Assembly: GCA_963995525.1 (NCBI GenBank)
Contig: OZ023214.1
Coordinates: 50,658,578 to 50,722,577 of the forward strand
Length of the DNA stretch: 64,000 nt
Origin: Escarpia spicata
Taxonomy: Eukaryota > Annelida > Polychaeta > Sabellida > Siboglinidae
Direction of reading: 5' to 3'
The first letter of the stretch is position 1; each line of letters begins with the position of its first letter. Of this stretch, positions 29,974-40,200 are shown in pieces. The position numbers were made by a program, and so were the translations under genes. A model generated the notes under the pieces. The model was not told the DNA's origin. It ran no database searches and saw only the letters and a program-made list of their open reading frames with translations.

Positions 29974-32702
29974 CACATGCATGCACACACGCACACACAC
30001 ACACACTACACTCTTGGACTTTAGCTGCAGTGACTGAATTATTGCAAGTGTATGTACATTGTTATATGTGTAAATATTTGCATACATGTATGCATACCAA
30101 TGTATGTATAAACATGCACATGTGTAATTGTTTTACTTAAAACGAGTGTGGAATAACGGCCAGCTTCTAAGAATATCTGTGAAATTGCATAATGTGATAT
30201 AATTGTTTTCATTTGACAGTTCTACAGGATTTGTTGCAAAAGACGGCCCAGGTCGTAGGTCAAATGCCAGAAGACGCCATATTCCCTGTGACAGAGTACT
30301 CAGGTCGGCCATCTGTTTCTGTTTTACTCTGCAATATTCCATTGTTATTTGTTCAGTTGAAGTAGCATGGTGTTTGCAATATTAGGTGTGCTAGATGCGT
30401 TACAGGATCATTACAAACTACCACAACCAGAACCTTCACCTGATACTTTATTATTTATGTATTTTTCTGAAGCAAAGATGATGCAGTATTGTGATCAATT
30501 AGTGCCTACATCAAGTAAAAATATACAATAAGGTATTTTATTTAGTATAGCATCAGATCTAAGATTGTTTCTGGAATGTTAATAATTAAGAGCACTGTCA
30601 GAGATTGCTAAATAAACACTGATTCAGAAATATATAACAACAATATATGGTGGAAGGAGTTATAATATATTTATGAATGTATTTGTATGACTGTTAATTG
30701 AGATATTCCATTTGACATTGTATTTGCCTGGCCACCAATATAATTCTTTGTTAGTCACTGTTGATTTGTATGCTGGAAGGAAATATCATCAACTCTTTCA
30801 GCATGTAAGTTGCTTCCGGATTCAGTTATGTTCATGATTTGGAAATATGGTAAGTTACCTTTCTGATTCCTTGCTTGCTCAGTCAGTGCTTTCGGCATTC
30901 TCTTGATGCCTTTGTCAGCATCAACAGTTGATGCTGATGAAGGCATCGAGAATATGCTTAAAGCTCTGTCTGAGCAAACAAGGATTCAAAAAGGTAACTT
31001 ACCACATTTCCAAATCATCATCAACTTTTATAGTTACCAAATAACTCCTATAACAGACACACTGAGCTTGTATTGTGTGATCTGTGTAGAGTCAATGTGG
31101 TGACATGTTATGACATGATGACATGACATCTGTTTGCAGCCAGTAACAAGGCCATCAACAAGTTCCGGTTGTCAGCTGTGCAGGAACTTGGCATCAAGGT
31201 CACCATTAGGTGTGTTTACATGCATGTGTGTGTGCGTGTGTGTGTGTGCGTGCATGCGTGCGTGTGTGTGCACGTGAGTGTGCATGTCATGTGTGCATGT
31301 GTAGTTTATGTTAGTTATATATACAGATACATGTGTATCTGCTGGCGACTAACTCTCGGGCTCCCATCAGAACCATCTTTTCGTCTCCATTTCGCCTACT
31401 CTCACCATCCCACTTCTGACACCAATGTTGCAGTTGCACTACACAAGGTAAGAGTATTACTTACAGCTGTGTAGTGTGAGCTGCGAAGGTTCAGAACACA
31501 AATTAATCATACCTGTGGAAAATTGAATCAGGTATGCTATTCCTACAGAGTTCTTTGTTGCAGTAAGCATTAATTGACTATGCAGGAGGCATGTATATCA
31601 GGGTTCTATTGTGCACCCCCACCCAGACTCTGATGCATCACAGCACCCCACTGATGGACAGTACCAAACTACACTGACTCATCACTGACTCTTTCTGTCC
31701 TTCTTACTCTCCCTATTTCTCTCCCTGTTCTCTTCCTTTTCACCTATTTCTCTCTACCTACCTCCGTGTCACTCTGTTCCATCTCCCCATCACACTCATT
31801 ACTGTTGCTCAATAATCTTTGCCAGATCATTGTCATAAAATGTGTATATTATTATTTGAACACACTTAAATCAATAGAGACATTTATCGGCTCTTCACAT
31901 TCTTTCTTCTGTAATTATGTTCCTCTCCTTTCTCCCTCTCCTTTCTCCCCTCCTTTCGCCCTCTCCTTTCTCCCTGTCATTTCGCCCTCTCCTTTCTCCC
32001 TCTCCTTTCTCCCTCCTTTCTCCCTCCTTTCTCCCTCTCCTTTCTCCCTCTCCTTTCTCCCTCTTCTTTCTCTCTCTCCTTTCCCCTCTCCTTTCTCTCT
32101 CTTCTTTCCCCTCTCCTCTCTCTCTCTCTCCTTTCACCTCTCCTTTCACCCTCTCGTTTCCCCCTCTCCTCCCCCCTCTCCTTCCCCCTCTCCTCCCCCT
32201 CTCCTTCCCCCTCTCCTCCCCCCTCTCCTTCCCCCCTCTCCTTCCCCCCTCTCCTTCCCCCTCTCCTTCCCCCCTCTCCTTCCCCCCTCTCCTTCCCCCC
32301 TCTCCTTCCCCCCTCTACTCCCCCTCTCCTCCCCCTCTCCTCCCCCCTCTCCACCCCCTCTCCTCCCCTCTCCCCCCTCTCCTCCCCCTCTCCTCCCCCC
32401 CTCTCCTCCCCTCTCCTCCCCCTCTCCTTCCCCCTCTCCTCCCCCCTCTCCTCCCCCTCTCCTCCCCCCTCTCCTCCCCCTCTCCTCCCCCTCTCCTCCC
32501 CCTCTCCTCCCCCCTCTCATTCCCCCTCTCCTCCCCCTCTCCTCCCCCTCTCCTCCCCCCTCTCCTCCCCCTCTCCTCCCCCTCTCCTCCCCCCTCTCCT
32601 CCCCCCTCTCCTTCCACTCTCCTTCCCCCCTCCGTCTATTTCATTTGCCCCCTTTGTTTTTCCCTGTCCAATTCTCACTTTCACACACGCGAACATGCAC
32701 GC

Positions 32703-32760
<58 letters not shown>

Positions 32761-34164
32761 TGCACTCTTTAACACTAACTAACTTGAATTAATGAACAAA
32801 AAATGTATGTACATATTGGCATACATGTGTACATGTGTGTGTACAAATATATACGTAGACCTTCACACATGTGTTGTGTACTGTCTACTGCCTCAGGTAC
32901 GGCAGTCACTTGAAGCTTATCCCAGACACAAAGGAGTCATTGGACAAACTGACGTCACTGGTGAAGCAATGTAGTCACTTCCTACAGCAACAGCAACGCG
33001 CCATCGATGTACCCACACTACGTATCCTTCATTCTCATCTTGTGCAAATAGCTCTTTAAATACTCATTATTGCCACAGAAAAGTAATGAGTGTTCGTGAT
33101 TCCAAGAAACCATTTCCATGGATGAGTAATTACTTATGTGTGCAATGTAGGGATCCTCTCAGAATATCAAAGTCCGATATCAGACAAAATTATTTTGATC
33201 TGGCTTCAGCCATCACACCCCCACCCCCTCCCATTAGATGGAAGTTTGTAAACATTGATATGATGATATCAATATATTAACAGTGTTAATATGCTGTCCC
33301 CCAAATTAAAGTAATTTTGTCTGATGTCGGACATTGACACAGGAAATTGTTTAATAGCTTGTAAGGTGCCTCCTTGACAGAAGATTCAGGTTGCCATGGC
33401 AGCAGCTCCATAGGCTATGACTGGTTTGTGGCGACAGTGTTTCTGCTGATGAATGGCAACAAGGAGAAGGCATGGAACCTGCTGCAGGACATCTCTGTCA
33501 CGTCTGTCTCCGCCCACCTCTGGTTGTCACGACTGCATGCCTCTGTGAGTGACATCTGTGTGTGGAGAATATGGGACTGGATCACTTGTTGTATGTTAAG
33601 AGAATAACAGGTTACACATTTACATATGGATGTGTTTTTACTTCCCCTGACATGAAAACCATTAAGAGTTTTATACATGTATTGTTTTCAACAATATAAG
33701 TTACAACACGACTTTGCTAATTCTTCACCTTCATTCATGTATGAAAATTAAGAAACACCACTAATAATGGTGTCAGTTGTTTCTCTACTTGTGATTACAT
33801 TACTTTGGTTCCTACATACAGGGTTGAATCCATTAGAAGGTGGCTTCAAAGTGAATGTTACAGACTTTATTAGAAGGGAGTCCATTTGTGAGGTTATCCT
33901 CAATGTGAGGGCATCCACCCTAACCCAGTCCCCCCGTGCCTTCAGGTCCACCTACCTGCAAGTGTCACACTGAGTGGCATCCTGCCCGTCTTCTCCAGCG
34001 CGTGTCACAACATAGAGCTCATCCTGCAGTCTGACGTCTCCCATGTCTACTCCGCCTTCAAGATGTCTGGCTGCTCCCCCGCACAGGTAGGACACTACAC
34101 CCCACACATATAGGACACTACACCCTATATAGATAGGACACTACACCCCACACATGTAGGACAC

Positions 34165-34203
<39 letters not shown>

Positions 34204-37200
34204 AGGACACTACATCCCACACAGGTAGGACACTAACCTATACAGGTAGGACACTACACCCTGCATTAGTAGGACACTACGTCCCACACAGGTAGGACAC
34301 TACAGCTCACCCAGGTACAACGGTATCACTGTGTCGGTGACAAGGACAGAAATTACATTTAGTGTAGCGCCATGGTGCATTGGCTAGAGCTTCGCTCTCA
34401 ACCGAGAGAACCCAGGTTCGAATCCTGTGCAGCGGTGTCGAACCTTGGACAAGTTTGTTTAATCTACAATGCATCAGTTCACTCAGCTGTATGAATGAGT
34501 ACCTGGCTATAAACAGTGGTGAATATTTGTGTACGAATAGTCTTTGCGCATTAATTGTAGGATGGCTGAATGCTTCTCAGAGAAGTCGAGATGGTGTTCA
34601 ATTAAACAGGTCTGCCAGGGAATAAAGAGCTTTGAGCAGTCCTGAGAACTGGATACTGCGCTATATAAGAACTTACCTTTACTTTTTACTTTATTTAATG
34701 TATCTTTAAGACAGACATGGTTCGTTGTGAGAACTCTTTTACACAAATGTGTCTCTTGAATACAGCAATTTATGGGAGGATGCAAATGAAAACTGTTCCT
34801 TGCTAGAGAATGTTGCACAGGGGCTGATTGCGGGTGATGAAACAGACATGATATTGTGTTCCACATTGCCTTGCTGTGGTAGCAGCTTCTTGAGATGTTC
34901 ACTAAATGTTGTTGTGTCATTTGTGTCACAGATCTGCCAGCACTGGATCCGGCAGTGTTTCTGGAACTACCTCGACTGGCTGGACATCTGCCACTACATG
35001 TGTGTATGTCTGTGTCTGGGGGTGGACTACCAGGTGTACACATGTGTCGCCATCCTGCGTCACCTCCACCGTGACATCATGCACCACATGCAGCACAAGA
35101 ACCTCATCATCTACCTCAAGGTACTCCTTCGTTGTTTGTATGAATCTCTCTACTGCACAGATGCTACGTGTGGAAGGTGCTGATGGTAGATTTATGGCTG
35201 ACGCAGTGCATGGACACATTTAAGGCTAATCTCTTTTAGTCTATACATCATGTATGAGTCGTCTTTTATTACAGTATATTTTATTACTTTAATATGGCAA
35301 TTAATGTGTTATTCTAATTATTTATTAAGTGATATTTTTATGGCTATTGATTTATAAAGTTTTTTGTTTTTATATTGTTTGAATGCATCTCTGAATACTT
35401 ATTTAGTTAGTTATTTAACCACCATTGGCATTTTTTATTTTTTACAAATTCATGTGTGATATAGTTTGTCTTGTTAAGTATAGAAAGTCTTATGTATTCT
35501 TATTTACTTATACGTATTATTATCTTACTCATTCTTTATCATATTAATCGACTGTTGTAAACACTTAACAAACAAAGTTTTATCTTGGATGTTAGTGTAT
35601 ACATCTTCAATACTGGGCGATAAATTCCAGATGTTAGCATCACAAAATGAAATGCAAGAAAGTGCCCAAAAGATGTTTCCTGGTAAAGCTTAGTGCCTTA
35701 GACTTAATGATAACATAGTTGTGACACCAAGAAATGTTTTCACTTGTTTTTTAAACTGCATTTTGCTCTCAGATCAGAGTTTTCATTAAAGCGATTCTTT
35801 GAGAATTTTAGTTTCTTTGTAATGTACGCAATTATTAAATAATTCTGTTAATATGATTATTTAAACTGCAAGAGGATGGCAATCAACACACTAGTTGAGC
35901 AGATGTGTGAAGAAGAGGGGGTGGGATTCACAGATTTATGGGGATACTTTGTTGGAAGGAAAGATATGTACATGAGAGATGGCCTCCATCTTAGTGGAAA
36001 GGGGGCAGCAGTTTTCTCAGAGAACCTGCTGCGATCTGTTGACAATGGGACAGGTTGCATCTATTTAAACTAGATTCGCAGGGGGGGACTCACAGAAAAG
36101 CCTGAAACTGGAGGCATAAATAAAGACAGCACAAATAAATCAGCAAAGAACAGTCTGGAAAACTCTTCTGAAGCTGGATATAAATGTGTTTGTTTAAATG
36201 CAAGGAGTATAGTAAACAAAAGAAATGAACTAAACATTATGGTAGATAATAATAGGTATAACCGAATCCTGGACCACCACCGATATATCATATGCCGAAT
36301 TGGGACTGTCAGGATATGTAATGTTTAGGAAAGATAGAATAGGAAGAAAGGGAGGTGGAGTTATTTTATATATTAAAGAATCTATCCAGGCTTATGAAAT
36401 AAAATTAGAAAGAGAAGCATATTGCGAAGAAGCTGTTTGGTGTAACATAGTTACAGGAAACTCAATGTTAACAGTTGGGTTAGTTTATCGAAGTCCAAAT
36501 ATAAGCATAGAATAGAATATAAAAAAAAAAAACGCTATAAGGGAAGTAAGCAAATGGGACTGTATTATTATGGGGGATTTTAACCACGGGCATATACAAT
36601 GGAAATCTCTACAGAGTATGGGGAGTGAGGATCACAAGTTTTTAGTTTTAGTTCAAGATTCTTTCCTTTCTCAACATGTGCTAGAACCAACCAGGGGTGA
36701 GAATGTGTTAAACATAGTGTTGTCCTCACAGAATAAATTAGTTGACAATGTCAAGATATGTGAGCCACTGGGGAGTAGCGATCACAACCAGATACATTTT
36801 ACCATCAAAGTAAAATCAGAAAGGAATAGCAAAAAGCAGTATAGGAGAAATTTCCACAAAGGAAGGTATAAGGACATGAGGAAATATTTAGCAAAGATAG
36901 ACTGGAATAAGACACTGAAAAATAAGACGGCAACAGAATGCTGGAATATATTAAAGAGTGAAATTAAGTGCATAGTTGATAAATTTGTACCCTTCAAAAA
37001 ACAAGGGAAATGGTCCAAAAAGAAACCCTTATCGAAAGAAGCCATTAGAAAAATTAAGTATAAACAAATGATGCTCAAGTCATATAGATTACTGGAAATG
37101 ATGAAGACTACAACAATTATAAAGAAGCACTTAACCAAGCTACAGCTGAAATTAGAAATTCAAAGAGAAGCTATGAACAACAATTAGCTAGTAATATAAA

Positions 37201-40200
37201 ACATGACAGCAAGAGTTTATGTTTTCACCAAGTACTTGGTGAAAACAAAAACAACAAAAAGTGTTAAAAAAATAAATGGTTTGGTGTCGGGATCGAACCG
37301 ACGTCGCACGATTACAAAATAAATGTCAAGGAACCAACGCCTTTACCAAATGAGCTAGCAAGACCGACAGAAATTTGCTGACTGATTTAAGTTGTTATGA
37401 TAAATTGTACAACTCCTTCATACATCGATATTCTAGTGATATTATAAGATTATACACTTATACACGTTACTTTCTGTAGCTGGATACGATATATGTTTGC
37501 TATGTATGTATATTGGTGTACATTATCTCCCGTTGGTTGCATTCGATATAATTATTCTGAAAACGAGCCCAAGCTCGGCAATACCTAGTCAACTTGTAGT
37601 TGTAAGCCCATTCGCATTCATTGTTTTGAATAAAATTGAATTCATGTGGAACCGTAAGACAACTGCATGTTCCTCTATGATGACTAGTGTTTGTATTAAA
37701 TCGGAATATTGCACAATAACTCATTCTGACACTCGTTTCGACCCCAAAACTATCCATGTAAACATGCTCTGAATGCATAGAAAGGGTCGGCCTGCTGCGA
37801 GTGTGAGTCATATGTGACGTTAAGATACCACGTGATCGCCTAGCTCATGACATTTTTTTTTTCTAGTGGGAATCACAACACAGACGGGTTTAAAATCGAA
37901 TTTATGCTACAAACGTATTTTTCTGTATTTTTCAATGTTCTCGAATGTTACATACAATGTTAAACTTTGTGTACACTTGGAAAACGGATTTTAGCTAATG
38001 CCTTGTTTTTATTTCCTTTAACAAATATGTTATGTTTTTTGGAAGACATCACTAAGTGGGTAGATGAGGGATCACCAGTAGATATCGTCTACTTAGATTT
38101 TCAAAAAGCTTTCGACAAAGTACCACATCAAAGATTACTGCTTAAACTAAAGGCCCATGGCATAGGAAATGGTATAATAAACTGGATAGATAAATGGCTG
38201 ATTGACAGAAGACAACGTGTAGTAGTTGATGGGGAGGCTTCAAACTGGAAATCGGTATTGAGTGGGGTACCACAGGGATCAGTACTAGGACCTATATTAT
38301 TCTTAATACAGTGTATATATCAACGATTTGGATGATGAAATAACAAGCAAAGTGTTGAAATTTGCGGATGATACAAAAGTGTTTAGAAGGATTAAAAGTG
38401 ATGGAGATAGACAACATTTACAAGATGATCTTGACAAGTTGATCAAATGGTCTGAAAAGTGGCAAATGCTGTTCAATTTTGGGAAATGTAAATGCCTCCA
38501 CGCAGGACATGGGAACGAAGAGGTAGAATATACAATGGGGGGTACTGTACTAAGTACCACTGTAAAAGAAAAGGACTTAGGGTTAACCATTAGTGCTGAT
38601 ATGAAGGTTTCAGAGCAGTGCGGAATTGCAGCTTCAAAGGGAAACCAAATCCGTGGATTAATTAGGCAAAACATAACGTATAAGGAAAAAGAGCTAATAA
38701 TACCGCCGTACAAAACAATAGTTAGGCCTCATTTAGAATATTGTATTCAAGCGTGGAGGCCATATCGCAGGAAGGACGTAGATATGCTAGAAAGAGTACA
38801 GAGGAGAGCAACTAAAATGATACCAAAACCGAGGGATCTTAGTTACGAGATACGCCTAAAAAAATGCGGCTTAACAACACTACAGACCAGGAGATTGAGA
38901 GGAGATCAGATAGAAGTGTTAAAAATAATTAATGATTATGAAAATATTGATAGAAATACTTTTTTCTCAGTTAAGAAAGATAGAAGGACCAGAGGACATG
39001 AAGTTACATTAGTAAAGGAGCAGTGTAGATTAGATATAAGAAAGTTCTCATTTTCAGAAAGGACTGTAAATGAATGGAACAGATTATCTGATGATTGTGT
39101 GGGTGCTAGTAGCATGAATATGTTTAAAAATAAAATCGACACATACCTCAGAAGGGCGGGATACACATATATAAAAGGGTCGGTCTCTCGATAAGCCAAA
39201 GGCCTTCATTGTCCACCTGCCACCTAGAGTTAATTCTCTGGGTGGCAATCTTGTTAAATCTTGTTAAAGTTCATGTAATTCTATGCATGCGCAGTTTCCA
39301 CTTTGGCCCCACCTTCACGATCCGTATAAGGCATGCTTATGAATATTCATGACTGTCCATCAGACTTCGATTAGCTACGCTGAGATAATAGATGCAAGAA
39401 AAACATCATCAACATGTGTGTATTTGGATTAGCCACCGCCATGCGAATGAGTCGTGACCGATAAAATTATCAAAAGGAAACGAGGACCAGCTGCTGTTTA
39501 TGTCACAGATTCAGCAAAGAAAAGAAGGGAAATATATGGAATAAACGGAGAATGAACATAGCGACAGTTCATGATAGACGGATTGATTTAAAAGAAAAAA
39601 CACCACCTCCTCTCCATGCATGAAGCCGCCGATGACATATTGAATGATTTACATTGTTTTTGTTGGAATATAAAACATACACCAATTTTCACTAGGTACA
39701 TCTGGCTATGCATTTTTAAGTTTAGTTTTAACGAAACGTTTAGATAACAGAAACTTACTGGAGCCAAGAAACATCCAATAATGAAACCATTTTGTTTGCA
39801 CCATAAATCCAGCTGGCATTTCCATAAGCAGTATAAATACAACGTTATACATCACATGAGGTAATGTACAATTTAAAAATAGCATAGGTGGTTATGTACT
39901 TTTCTATCTACATAAGGTTTAATTTTATTATGAAAAATGTAGATCTATAAAGAGCATAACATTATTATCGACAAAATATTAAAATATATTGCATCAGTGT
40001 AACAACATGTTTTATTTTGTACTTGGAGTACAATAACTATTTGTTCTTCCCATCATATAGAGCAAAAGATATTGAATTTGTTTCTGTCGAACTCCCGTTT
40101 CGATGACAAATAAAATGGCCATTGTATGTTGGAAATAAAGTTATAAAATTACAAAACTTTAAAAGTAACGCATATTTTAAAACAATGTTTTCAGTCATCA

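Larger units (their letters stand above)
35865..39290 (+). mobile_element. CR1-like LINE, defective, in sense orientation in TBC1D32 intron 22
   Basis: Order: C-terminal piece of an SGNH-esterase type ORF1 (35876-36073, with the D-x-x-H block [14 protein letters not shown]); parts of an apurinic endonuclease (MGDFNH near 36570 and GSSDHN near 36775); an interruption at about 37.2-38.0 kb; then reverse transcriptase from about 38015 ([29 protein letters not shown] at about 38362) to the C terminus at 39194. At least two frameshifts (near 37090 and 38310) and the lost RT N terminus make it inactive. The 3' end includes ATTCTATG (39278-39285), the octamer typical of CR1 tails. Confidence 0.9.

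Noticed and set aside
31766..32792. Proline/serine- and glycine/arginine-rich open frames
   Set aside because: By-products of the polypyrimidine tract; no start context, domain or splice support.
37285..37372. Functional tRNA gene on the minus strand
   Set aside because: T arm and promoter boxes are present, but no acceptor stem pairs and the anticodon region is too long.
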